From the NCBI GenBank assembly GCA_003537645.1, contig DPRM01000036.1, positions 2,377 to 26,773 on the forward strand: a stretch of DNA of 24,397 nucleotides. The letters run 5' to 3'. Each line of letters starts with the position of its first letter. Positions within the stretch are counted from its first letter, which is position 1. The DNA comes from Prolixibacteraceae bacterium (GTDB lineage: Bacteria; Bacteroidota; Bacteroidia; Bacteroidales; Prolixibacteraceae). The position numbers were made by a program, and so were the translations under genes. The notes beneath the pieces are model-generated. The model ran no database searches, was not told where the DNA came from, and saw only the letters and a list, made by a program, of their open reading frames with translations. This document shows, in pieces, positions 14,745 to 23,530 of the stretch.

Positions 14745-17156
14745 ATGAAACTATTTATTATTCTTACCACATTGCTATGCTTTGCAGTTACAGTTAATGC
14801 TCAGGAAAATATGACTTACCAAAAACCTTCAGGCGAGATTTTAAAATTGGTTGATTATGAGAGGGCTCCGGCGGTTATGATCGATGAGAAGAAAGAGTAC
14901 ATGGTTTTTACTTACCAGAACACTTACAAAACTCTGGAAGACCTGAATCAGGATGAATTGCAGTTAGGTGGATTGCGCATTAATCCGGTAACCAATATTT
15001 CCAGTTCGGTAACCTACTCGATTAATTTAAAAGTCCGCAAATTAATCGATCAAAATCTGGTGCAAGTGATGGGCTTACCCGCCAATCCGCGCATCGCCAA
15101 TTTAACATGGTCACCCGATCAAACTAAAATGGCTTTCACAAATACTACCGCAAATGCTGTCGAACTTTGGGTGTTGGATATTGCTTCGGCAAAAGCCGCA
15201 CGCATTTCCGAAAAGCCACTCAATGCCAATATGGGCAGGCCGTTTAGCTGGTATAACGATAATCAGAATTTATTGGTGCGGGTCATTCCTGAAAACAGAG
15301 CCGAGCTGATTGACTTCAAAAAAAGTCTTCCTGCCGGACCGATCATCTCGAACAGCGATGGTGTGAAAGCGCCAAACCGTACTTTTCAGGATTTGCTGAA
15401 AAATAAAACCGATGAAGCCAATTTTGAGACGCTGGTCACTTCAGAATTATACAAAATTAACCTGAATGGTCAGGCCGGATTGTTCATGGGAAAAGCCATG
15501 TACGCTGGCGAAAGTTTCTCTCCTGATGGTAGTTACCTGATGATATCCACTATTCAGAAACCATTTTCATACATGGTTCCGCTCAACCGGTTCCCGTCAA
15601 AAAGTGTGGTGTACGATTTATCAGGAAAAGAAATAAAGGTGGTAAACGAAGTTCCGCTTACAGAGGTGTTGCCCAAAGGTTTTATGGCGGTTCGTAAGGG
15701 CAGGCGTAATATGAACTGGCGTAACGACCAGCCTTCGACACTTTATTATGCCGAAGCGCTTGATGAAGGTAATCCGGAAAATAAAGTTGAATACCGCGAT
15801 GCTGTTTATCAGTGGAAAGCTCCTTTTGATTCTGAAGCCGTATTGATGGCAAAAACAATTGATCGGTTTTCCGGTGTCAGCTGGGGAAATGAAACTACCG
15901 CCGTATTATACGACGACTGGTACGATACGCGCAATACCCGAACTTATTTGTTAAACCCTTCCAATCCGGAACAAGCTCCGGTGGTTATTTCGAACCGTAA
16001 TTCGCAGGATGTTTATTCTGATCCCGGCCAGTTCGAAACCGTGAAAAATCAATACGGACGTGATGTTTTACTGCTCGATAAAGACAATCTTTATCTTATT
16101 GGCGATGGTTATACAAAAACCGGACAGTTCCCGTTTATCGATCAGTTCAATGTAAAAACCAATAAAACAATCAGAATTTATCAATCAACTTTTACAGACA
16201 AACTTGAACGCATCAGGTCGATTATGGATATTAAAAAGGGTGAAGTGTTGGTTCAGATTCAGTCGAAAACCGAATATCCCAATTATTATTTACGCAATCT
16301 GAAAAAGAAAATCGCGCTTATTCCATTAACTCAATTCCCAAATCCGTTTGAAAGTATTGCCAATGTCGAAAAATCGCTGATAAAATATAAACGCAAAGAT
16401 GGCGTTGAACTTTCGGGAACGCTTTATTTGCCAGTTGGTTACGATAAAGCAAAAAAAGAAAAAATGCCATTGCTTATATGGGCCTATCCTACCGAGTACA
16501 AGGATAAAAACAGCGCCGGTCAAAGCACTTCCAACCCTAATGAGTTTACTTTTCCGTACTACGGATCGTTTGTTTACTGGGTCACCAAAGGTTATGTGGT
16601 GCTGGATGACGCTGCTTTTCCGATTATTGGCGAAGGCAAAACTGAGCCCAACGATAGCTTTATAAGTCAGCTGGTTGACAATGCCGAAGCTGCTATTAAC
16701 GCGGTAGATTCGCTGGGATATATCGATCGGAAAAAAGTGGCTGTTGGCGGACATTCTTATGGCGCATTTATGACTGCCAATCTTTTGACGCACAGTAATT
16801 TGTTTGCCTGCGGAATTGCACGTAGCGGAGCCTATAACCGCACTTTAACTCCATTCGGATTTCAGCGTGAACAGCGAAACTACTGGGAAACGCCTGAAGT
16901 TTACAATACCATGTCGCCATTTATGAATGCCGATAAGATGAAAACCCCACTTTTGCTGGTTCATGGCGAGGCCGACAATAATCCGGGAACATTTACGCTG
17001 CAAACCGAACGCTATTTTCAGGCATTAAAAGGTCTTGGAGCTCCGGTTCGCATGGTTTTGCTTCCAAAAGAATCGCACAGCTATGTGGCAAAAGAGAATA
17101 TTCTTCATTTGCTTTGGGAACAGGATCGGTTTTTTGAAAAATATTTGAAGAAATAG
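14745..17156 (+). CDS. Secreted S9 prolyl-oligopeptidase-family serine peptidase, glutamyl endopeptidase (S9D)-like
   Basis: The protein has 803 residues: a signal peptide (about 1-19, ending VNAQ), a long N-terminal region of beta-propeller type, and a C-terminal alpha/beta-hydrolase domain from about 560. The triad is Ser671 (GGHSYGAF), Asp744 (HGEADNNPG) and His778 (KESHSY). The segments WAYPTEYKDKNSAGQ, PIIGEG and CGIARSGAYNRTLTPFGFQ closely resemble what I recall of the S9D glutamyl peptidase branch that includes the plant chloroplast enzyme, rather than dipeptidyl-peptidase IV. It lies directly after the epimerase gene and before a strong terminator, so it is the last gene of the enzyme block. 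Hydrolysis of Glu-containing peptides made by its neighbours is a reasonable inference; broad periplasmic peptidase activity is the alternative. Confidence 0.88.
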   Translation: MKLFIILTTLLCFAVTVNAQENMTYQKPSGEILKLVDYERAPAVMIDEKKEYMVFTYQNTYKTLEDLNQDELQLGGLRINPVTNISSSVTYSINLKVRKLIDQNLVQVMGLPANPRIANLTWSPDQTKMAFTNTTANAVELWVLDIASAKAARISEKPLNANMGRPFSWYNDNQNLLVRVIPENRAELIDFKKSLPAGPIISNSDGVKAPNRTFQDLLKNKTDEANFETLVTSELYKINLNGQAGLFMGKAMYAGESFSPDGSYLMISTIQKPFSYMVPLNRFPSKSVVYDLSGKEIKVVNEVPLTEVLPKGFMAVRKGRRNMNWRNDQPSTLYYAEALDEGNPENKVEYRDAVYQWKAPFDSEAVLMAKTIDRFSGVSWGNETTAVLYDDWYDTRNTRTYLLNPSNPEQAPVVISNRNSQDVYSDPGQFETVKNQYGRDVLLLDKDNLYLIGDGYTKTGQFPFIDQFNVKTNKTIRIYQSTFTDKLERIRSIMDIKKGEVLVQIQSKTEYPNYYLRNLKKKIALIPLTQFPNPFESIANVEKSLIKYKRKDGVELSGTLYLPVGYDKAKKEKMPLLIWAYPTEYKDKNSAGQSTSNPNEFTFPYYGSFVYWVTKGYVVLDDAAFPIIGEGKTEPNDSFISQLVDNAEAAINAVDSLGYIDRKKVAVGGHSYGAFMTANLLTHSNLFACGIARSGAYNRTLTPFGFQREQRNYWETPEVYNTMSPFMNADKMKTPLLLVHGEADNNPGTFTLQTERYFQALKGLGAPVRMVLLPKESHSYVAKENILHLLWEQDRFFEKYLKK

Positions 17157-17207
17157 TAATTGTAAGTTGCTTGATGCCTGACTGATAGCGAAGCGCTTGT
17201 GTAAAAT

Positions 17208-17245
17208 AAAAAGATTCCATCTCACCCGTGAGTTGGAATCTTTTT
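17208..17245. terminator. Strong intrinsic terminator after the S9 peptidase gene
   Basis: AAAAAGATTCCA (17208-17219) pairs with TGGAATCTTTTT (17234-17245), with an inner CTCAC/GTGAG stem and a 2-base loop. T-rich sequence follows, and the A-rich left arm would let it work on both strands. It separates the putative peptidoglycan block from the GH95 gene. A palindrome AAGCGCTT lies just before it at 17191-17198. Confidence 0.9.
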
Positions 17246-17331
17246 GTTTTGTAACCTTTCCTTAAAATGTCGGATGCGTAGATGGTTTTACTTTAAAAAA
17301 CATTTTCTTTGGGTAACCAAATTTTAAACCT

Positions 17332-19740
17332 ATGATCATGAAGAATCAATTTTTCCTTCTGACTTCCTTCCTGTTATTATTCGGTGTCAGTCAGAGTCTG
17401 GCTCAATCTTCCAACACATTGTGGTACAAGCAGGCTGCCCAACATTTCGAGGAAACGTTGGTACTCGGAAATGGTAGGGTGGGAGCATCGGTTTTTGGAG
17501 GTGTGCAGTCCGATAAAATTTTCCTGAACGATGCCACACTTTGGTCGGGTGGGCCGGTTGATGCCAACATGAACCCTGAAGCGTATAAAAATATTCCTGC
17601 CATTCGCGAAGCGCTAAAAAACGAGGATTACAAACTGGCCGACGAATTGAATAAGAAAATTCAGGGACGTTTTTCTGAAAGTTATGCACCACTCGGAACT
17701 TTATTTGTCGAATTTAAACATGAAGGCGAGGCACAAAATTATCGTCGTCAGTTAGATATTTCACAGGCAATTTCGGAAGTTGTCTATGAAATTAACGGAG
17801 TTAAATTTACCCGCGAATATTTTATTTCTTATCCCGATAAAATGATGGTAATCAGGCTTAAAAGCAGTAAGCCAGGCGCCCTTAATTTCGGAATAAAATT
17901 CCAAAGTCAGCTGAAAAATAAAGTGTCAATAGTTGACAATACACTGAAAGCTTTTGGTGTTGCACCAACCAAAGCCGAACCAAGTTACCGCGGCGATATG
18001 AAGGATGCGGTTGTTTTTGATCAAACGAAAGGAACCCGTTTTTCGACCATGGTCAGGATAAAAAATACCGACGGCAATCTTACTTCCGGCGATCAGTCGA
18101 TTGAACTTTCCGGAGCAACCGAAGCACTGATTTTTGTTTCAATAGCAACCAGTTTCAATGGGTTCGATAAAAATCCGGCAACAGAAGGCCTGAATGCTGA
18201 ATTAATTGCCGCTGATCAGTTAAAAAAAGCGTTTCCAAAGTCATTCGAAAAGCTTAAAAAGTCGCATTTGGAAGACTTCCAGAAATACTTTGCACGTGTT
18301 AGTCTGAATTTGGGCAAAACCGATGCACCTGATTTACCTACCGACGAACGCCTGAGAAGATACGCTGAAGGAAAAGAAGACAAAAATCTGGAAGTTCTTT
18401 ATTTTCAGTTTGGCCGTTATTTGCTGATCAGTAGTTCGCGTACACCGGGCGTTCCGGCCAATTTGCAGGGAATCTGGAATCCACACCTTCGTCCGCCGTG
18501 GAGCAGCAATTATACCACCAACATCAATGCTGAAGAAAATTATTGGCTGGCCGAAAATACCAATCTTTCAGAAATGCACCATTCGTTGCTAAGTTTCATC
18601 AAAAATCTGGAAACAACCGGAAAAATTACCGCTAAAACATTTTACGGGGTAAATGGCTGGGCTGTTTGTCACAATTCCGACATCTGGGCCATGAGCAATC
18701 CGGTTGGTGAATTTGGACAGGGAGATCCGGTTTGGGCGTGCTGGAACATGGGCGGAACATGGCTTAGCACACATTTGTGGGAGCATTATATTTTTACCGG
18801 CAACAAAAAATTCCTGAAAGACGAGGCTTATCCATCAATGAAAGGTGCTGCTCAATTCTGTCTGGAATGGATGGTTGAAGATAATAAAGGAAAGCTGATC
18901 ACTTCGCCTTCCACATCGCCCGAAAACAAGTATAAAACGCCGGAAGGTTATGAAGGCGCTACGTTGTATGGCGCTACTGCTGAGCTTGCCATGATCCGCG
19001 AATTGTTTCTGCAGACAGTCAAAGCTTCCAATATCCTGAATCAGGATGCCGAATTCAGGAGTAAACTTGAAACCGCTTTGGCAAAACTTCATCCATACCA
19101 GATTGGGAAAAAGGGAAATCTTCAGGAATGGTACTACGACTGGGAAGATCAGGATCCGAAGCACCGTCATCAGACCCATTTGTTCGGGCTTTATCCCGGA
19201 GGGCACATCACTCCTGCTATTACGCCCGATTTGGCCAATGCATGTCGTGCAACACTCGAAATTAAAGGCGACGAAACAACAGGGTGGTCGAAAGGCTGGC
19301 GCATTAATCTTTGGGCCAGGCTATGGGAAGGAAACCGCGCTTACAAACAATATCGCGAATTGCTTAAATATGTTGAGCCCGATGGTGTAAAAACTAATTA
19401 TGCAAGGGGTGGAGGAACCTATCCAAATTTGTTCGATGCCCATCCGCCATTTCAGATTGATGGTAATTTTGGTGGAGCAGCGGCTGTTGCCGAAATGCTG
19501 GTTCAGTCAACCGAAAATGAAATCCGTTTGCTGCCTGCTCTCCCCGATGTTTGGAGTGAAGGCTCCGTGAAAGGAATTTGTGCCCGTGGCGGTTTCGAAA
19601 TTGCAATGGATTGGAGCAATAAATCTGTTAAAAAGCTGAGTATTTATGCAAAGAAAACGGGTAAAACAACCCTCTTTTACGGCAACGAAAAAAAGGAAAT
19701 TTCGCTGAAGAAAGGGCAAACAATGGAATTGAGTTGGTAG
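17332..19740 (+). CDS. Secreted glycoside hydrolase family 95 (alpha-L-fucosidase/alpha-galactosidase type)
   Basis: This 802-residue protein has a signal peptide (about 3-25, ending SLAQ) and the usual GH95 length and order. The N-terminal domain opens with WYKQAAQHFEETLVLGNGRVGA and NDATLWSGGP. In the (alpha/alpha)6 part, likely catalytic residues by comparison with the bifidobacterial AfcA enzyme are Asn397 and Asn399 (TNINAEENYW), Glu531 (SPSTSPEN), His704 and Asp710 (HPPFQIDGN). The family removes terminal alpha-L-fucose or alpha-L-galactose from plant, algal or host glycans in the periplasm. It is cut off from the upstream block by a terminator and followed by a 360-base spacer, so it is probably transcribed alone. 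An ATG at 17338 is an equally good start. Fucose versus galactose preference cannot be decided from sequence alone. Confidence 0.92.
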   Translation: MIMKNQFFLLTSFLLLFGVSQSLAQSSNTLWYKQAAQHFEETLVLGNGRVGASVFGGVQSDKIFLNDATLWSGGPVDANMNPEAYKNIPAIREALKNEDYKLADELNKKIQGRFSESYAPLGTLFVEFKHEGEAQNYRRQLDISQAISEVVYEINGVKFTREYFISYPDKMMVIRLKSSKPGALNFGIKFQSQLKNKVSIVDNTLKAFGVAPTKAEPSYRGDMKDAVVFDQTKGTRFSTMVRIKNTDGNLTSGDQSIELSGATEALIFVSIATSFNGFDKNPATEGLNAELIAADQLKKAFPKSFEKLKKSHLEDFQKYFARVSLNLGKTDAPDLPTDERLRRYAEGKEDKNLEVLYFQFGRYLLISSSRTPGVPANLQGIWNPHLRPPWSSNYTTNINAEENYWLAENTNLSEMHHSLLSFIKNLETTGKITAKTFYGVNGWAVCHNSDIWAMSNPVGEFGQGDPVWACWNMGGTWLSTHLWEHYIFTGNKKFLKDEAYPSMKGAAQFCLEWMVEDNKGKLITSPSTSPENKYKTPEGYEGATLYGATAELAMIRELFLQTVKASNILNQDAEFRSKLETALAKLHPYQIGKKGNLQEWYYDWEDQDPKHRHQTHLFGLYPGGHITPAITPDLANACRATLEIKGDETTGWSKGWRINLWARLWEGNRAYKQYRELLKYVEPDGVKTNYARGGGTYPNLFDAHPPFQIDGNFGGAAAVAEMLVQSTENEIRLLPALPDVWSEGSVKGICARGGFEIAMDWSNKSVKKLSIYAKKTGKTTLFYGNEKKEISLKKGQTMELSW

Positions 19741-20100
19741 CTGGTACTTATTCGTTTTAATTGGACAAAACATCTAATTGGTTATTGCTCCAGAGGAGAA
19801 AAATATTTGCAGAAAGGAGCTATTGATGATGACTGTCGTCCGCGAAGCATCCCGGAACAAGGCTTTGCCTGTTTTCGGACGAAACAGCATTGGTCATTAA
19901 AAAAGTATTTTCATTTGTGAAATAGATTCGTTGATCTTACGCCATAAAGTCTTCTGTTTTTGAGCCTTTTCTGAAAATTTTTCCGTATAACAGCCTGATT
20001 TCAGTCAGTTTGTCTTGATTTGAAGGCCTTCACTCATCTGGCAAATCATTTGACCGATCTGGCTCGTAAATACATTCAGGGAACAATAAAAATCAGAAAT
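19741..20100. other. Spacer between the GH95 gene and clpB
   Basis: This 360-base spacer has no gene I can support. It holds nested inverted repeats at 19836-19882 and AT-rich DNA before clpB. I looked for a CIRCE operator (TTAGCACTC-type) or another heat-shock signature and saw none, and found no complete TTTG/TAnnTTTG promoter pair. Confidence 0.5.
19836..19882. repeat. Nested hairpin, REP-like, upstream of clpB
   Basis: Outer arms TCGTCCG (19836-19842) and CGGACGA (19876-19882) are perfectly complementary. Inside, AACAAGGC-TTT-GCCTGTT (19856-19873) forms a second stem with one bulged A. The CCGCGAAGC at its left recalls the small palindromes at 272-284 and 1879-1891. It could be a terminator-like 3' structure of the GH95 transcript or a dispersed repeat. 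Confidence 0.45.
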
Positions 20101-22689
20101 ATGAACTTCAATAATTTCACAATCAAATCGCAGGAAGCCATTCAGCACGCATTTGAAGTGGCTCAGGGAAAGCAGCAGCAGGCCATCGAAACTGCCCATA
20201 TTTTAAAAGGGCTGTTTCACGAAGCCGAAAATGTGGTTGGTTTTTTACTGAAGAAAGTTGGTGCAAATCCGGTGGTTATCCAGCAGGCGCTTGACCGCAT
20301 GGTTGAATCTTATCCCAAAGTGACCGGAGGCGAGTCATATTTATCGTCGGATGCCAACAAGGCTTTGCAAAAGTCCATCGCCATTATGCAGGAAATGAAC
20401 GACCAGTTTGTTTCGGTCGAGCATATTCTGATGGGTTTGCTCGAAACCGGCGACCAGATTAGCCGCATGTTGAAGGACGCTGGTGTAAACAAGAAGGACC
20501 TTGAAATTGCAGTAAAAGAACTGCGGAAGGGCGCCAAAGTTGACAGCCAGAGCGCCGAAGATAAATTTGATTCGCTTAACCGTTTTGCCGTTAACCTTAA
20601 TCAGCGGGCGCGTGACGGAAAGCTCGATCCGGTGATTGGCCGCGATGACGAAATCCGCCGTATTCTTCAAATTCTATCCAGAAGAACCAAAAATAATCCT
20701 ATCCTGATTGGTGAACCCGGCACCGGGAAAACCGCTATTGCCGAAGGTTTGGCGCAAAGAATTGTTCGTGGCGACGTGCCCGAAAACCTGAAGTCGAAAC
20801 AACTTTTTTCACTCGACATGGGCGCCCTGATTGCCGGTGCAAAATACAAAGGTGAATTCGAAGAACGGTTGAAAGCGGTGGTAAACGAAGTAATTTCTGC
20901 TGAGGGGGAAATCGTTCTTTTTATCGACGAAATTCATACGCTGGTTGGCGCCGGGAAAAGCGATGGCGCGATGGATGCAGCCAATATCCTGAAACCGGCT
21001 TTGGCACGCGGAGAACTTCGGGCGATTGGAGCCACCACACTCAACGAATACCAGAAATATTTTGAAAAGGACAAAGCACTCGAGCGCCGTTTCCAGATTG
21101 TGAATGTTGATGAGCCAGATACGCTGAGCGCCATTTCTATCCTTCGCGGACTGAAAGAACGCTATGAAAACCACCACAAAGTGCGGATCAAAGATGAAGC
21201 TATTATTGCTTCGGTAGAATTGTCGCAGCGATACATCACCGAGCGGTTTTTGCCCGATAAGGCCATCGACCTGATGGACGAAGCTGCTGCTAGATTGCGC
21301 CTCGAAATGGACTCAGTGCCGCAGGAACTCGACGAAATTGACCGCAAAATTATGCAGCTGGAAATAGAGCGCGAAGCTATCAAGCGGGAAAAAGATGAGA
21401 AAAAACTTTCGATTCTGAACGAAGAAATTGCCAACCTGAAGCAGGAACAATCGAAATTCAGGGCGCAATGGCAAATGGAAAAATCGCTCATCGATGGCAT
21501 TCAGCAGAATAAACAGAATATTGAATCACTTAAACTGGAAGCTGAACAAGCCGAACGTGCCGGCGATTTTGGACGCGTTGCCGAAATCCGGTATGGCAAA
21601 ATTCAGGAAGCCGAAAAGGAAATTCAACGGCTTAAAGATGAGTTAAGCAGTCATTCTTCTGAACATTTAATCAAGGAAGAGGTTGATGCCGAAGATATTT
21701 CGGAAATTGTTTCGCGGTGGACGGGTATTCCGGTGTCACGAATGTTGCAGTCAGAGCGCGAAAAACTGCTTCATCTCGAAGATGAATTGCATCAGCGAGT
21801 TGTGGGTCAGTTCGAGGCTATTCATGCTGTGGCCGACGCAGTTAGACGAAGCAGGGCTGGGCTTCAGGATGAAAAACGCCCGATTGGTTCGTTCATATTT
21901 TTAGGATCGACCGGTGTTGGAAAAACAGAACTGGCAAAAGCTTTGGCCGAATTTCTGTTCGACGACGAAAACATGTTGACCCGAATCGACATGTCGGAAT
22001 ATCAGGAAAAATTTTCGGTGACCCGATTGATTGGCTCTCCTCCCGGATACGTTGGCTACGACGAAGGCGGCCAGCTGACCGAAGCCGTTCGTCGGAAACC
22101 TTATTCAGTAGTGCTTTTTGATGAAATTGAAAAGGCGCATCCCGATGTTTTCAATGTGCTGCTTCAGGTTTTGGACGATGGCCGTTTGACTGACAACAAA
22201 GGGCGAGTGGCCAATTTCAAGAACACGATTATCATCATGACATCAAATATCGGTTCTCATTTAATTCAGGATAGGTTTGAAGAAATGAACGAGCGAAATC
22301 ATGCGCAAATTGAAGAACAGACCCGCACCGATTTGTTCGATTTGCTCCGGAAAACCATTTCACCCGAATTTCTGAACCGGATTGACGAAGTGATCATGTT
22401 TACACCGCTGACCCGAAAAGATGTGCGTAACATCGTGAAATTGCAGTTTAACCTGATCATGAAACGTATCCCGGATAACAAATTCACCATTGATATTTCT
22501 GAAGAAGCCATTGACTGGCTGGCCACGGTGGGTTACGACATTGCACATGGCGCCCGTCCCGTAAAACGGATGCTGCAAAAATATGTTTTGAATGAACTTT
22601 CGCGCGAGATACTAGCCGGAAAAATGGAAAGCCGAAACAAGGTTTTGATCGAAGTAGAGAACGATGAAATTGTGTTTAAATACGAATAA
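20101..22689 (+). CDS. clpB: ClpB/Hsp100 protein disaggregase
   Basis: From ATG 20101 the protein has 862 residues, the usual ClpB length. It shows the N-terminal Clp repeat domain (1-145), the first AAA+ module with Walker A GEPGTGKT (204-211), pore loop AKYKGEF (247-253) and Walker B VLFIDE (272-277), a long charged coiled-coil middle domain (about 400-525) that distinguishes ClpB from ClpA and ClpC, and the second AAA+ module with Walker A GSTGVGKT (602-609) and VLFDEIEKAHPDV. It works in the cytosol with DnaK to reactivate aggregated proteins. An upstream in-frame TTG at 20020 would add 27 residues that do not look like ClpB, so I reject it. The gene stands alone between a spacer and a bidirectional terminator. 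Confidence 0.97.
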   Translation: MNFNNFTIKSQEAIQHAFEVAQGKQQQAIETAHILKGLFHEAENVVGFLLKKVGANPVVIQQALDRMVESYPKVTGGESYLSSDANKALQKSIAIMQEMNDQFVSVEHILMGLLETGDQISRMLKDAGVNKKDLEIAVKELRKGAKVDSQSAEDKFDSLNRFAVNLNQRARDGKLDPVIGRDDEIRRILQILSRRTKNNPILIGEPGTGKTAIAEGLAQRIVRGDVPENLKSKQLFSLDMGALIAGAKYKGEFEERLKAVVNEVISAEGEIVLFIDEIHTLVGAGKSDGAMDAANILKPALARGELRAIGATTLNEYQKYFEKDKALERRFQIVNVDEPDTLSAISILRGLKERYENHHKVRIKDEAIIASVELSQRYITERFLPDKAIDLMDEAAARLRLEMDSVPQELDEIDRKIMQLEIEREAIKREKDEKKLSILNEEIANLKQEQSKFRAQWQMEKSLIDGIQQNKQNIESLKLEAEQAERAGDFGRVAEIRYGKIQEAEKEIQRLKDELSSHSSEHLIKEEVDAEDISEIVSRWTGIPVSRMLQSEREKLLHLEDELHQRVVGQFEAIHAVADAVRRSRAGLQDEKRPIGSFIFLGSTGVGKTELAKALAEFLFDDENMLTRIDMSEYQEKFSVTRLIGSPPGYVGYDEGGQLTEAVRRKPYSVVLFDEIEKAHPDVFNVLLQVLDDGRLTDNKGRVANFKNTIIIMTSNIGSHLIQDRFEEMNERNHAQIEEQTRTDLFDLLRKTISPEFLNRIDEVIMFTPLTRKDVRNIVKLQFNLIMKRIPDNKFTIDISEEAIDWLATVGYDIAHGARPVKRMLQKYVLNELSREILAGKMESRNKVLIEVENDEIVFKYE

Positions 22690-22708
22690 TGTTTTTTGAG
22701 AAAGTACT

Positions 22709-22752
22709 AAAACTAAGAAAGCGCCTCTGTCAAGAAGCGCTTTCTTAGTTTT
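22709..22752. terminator. Bidirectional intrinsic terminator between convergent clpB and pssA
   Basis: AAAACTAAGAAAGCGC (22709-22724) and GCGCTTTCTTAGTTTT (22737-22752) are perfectly complementary over 16 bp with a 12-base loop. The A and T ends allow termination on both strands, which fits the convergent genes on either side. Confidence 0.93.
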
Positions 22753-22771
22753 ATCGTCATTTTTAAATCTT

Positions 22772-23530
22772 TTATTTCATTGCTGCAAAATAGGTTATTA
22801 CCGAAAGTAAAACATACCAGATAATGATTAGCGGCAAGGCGAATATCTGAAGGAAAATAATCATCAGTAAAGTTGCTCCGAGAAATAAAAACCGGATGGC
22901 ATTTTCTTTCAGTTTGAGGTTTTTAAATTTCATCGAGAACATCGGCAATTCAGAAACCATCAGGAACGAACAGATAAATATTGCAGTCAGTAACACATAT
23001 TTGTTCAGGATAATGGCCGAAATAGCCTCGTTGTTTCCCCATTCGAGAATAAGTGCAAGAGAAGCAAAAAAGATGGCATTGGCCGGAATTGGCATCCCAA
23101 GAAACTGATCGCTCTGCCTATCGTCGGTATTAAATTTTGCCAAACGAAAAGCACCTGCGACAGGAATTACCAGGCTGGTTAAAAGTACAATACGCTGATT
23201 CCAGCTCGCTCCAAGGGCAATGTCGTAAATAGAAAGGTTTTCGCCAAACAAAGTAAATTCGAGCATGGTAAAAACAATGGCTGCCGGTGCCAGACCGAAC
23301 GAAACAGTATCGGCGAGTGAGTCGAGTTCCTTGCCAATGGTTGAATATGCTTTTAACAGACGCGCAGAAAAACCATCGAGGAAATCAAAGACTGCCGCAG
23401 TGAGAATGAATACAGCAGCCCAGCCCAAACGCCCGTCGATGGCCAGAAATACAGCAATACTACCACAAACAAGGTTTAATGCAGTGATGGTATTTGGCAC
23501 CCAAAAGAACATATTGCTAATGCGGCTCAT
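22772..23530 (-). CDS. pssA: CDP-diacylglycerol-serine O-phosphatidyltransferase
   Basis: This 252-residue integral membrane protein carries the complete CDP-alcohol phosphatidyltransferase signature: Asp49, Asp52-Gly53, Ala56-Arg57, Gly66, Asp70 and Asp74 (D-x2-DG-x2-AR-x8-G-x3-D-x3-D). Several hydrophobic segments span the inner membrane. It makes phosphatidylserine from CDP-diacylglycerol and serine, the step before decarboxylation by the psd product. Its ATG overlaps the psd stop codon by four bases (ATGA, 23527-23530), showing translational coupling. The alternative, PgsA, is disfavoured by the adjacent psd gene. Confidence 0.95.
   Translation of the reverse strand: MSRISNMFFWVPNTITALNLVCGSIAVFLAIDGRLGWAAVFILTAAVFDFLDGFSARLLKAYSTIGKELDSLADTVSFGLAPAAIVFTMLEFTLFGENLSIYDIALGASWNQRIVLLTSLVIPVAGAFRLAKFNTDDRQSDQFLGMPIPANAIFFASLALILEWGNNEAISAIILNKYVLLTAIFICSFLMVSELPMFSMKFKNLKLKENAIRFLFLGATLLMIIFLQIFALPLIIIWYVLLSVITYFAAMK

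Noticed and set aside
17332..19740. GH95 as part of the peptidoglycan pathway
   Set aside because: GH95 enzymes act on fucose- or galactose-ended glycans, and a strong terminator separates the gene from the block, so functional linkage is not supported.
20020..20100. N-terminal extension of ClpB from a TTG
   Set aside because: The added 27 residues do not resemble ClpB, while MNFNNFTIKSQEAI at 20101 is a typical start for the family in this phylum.
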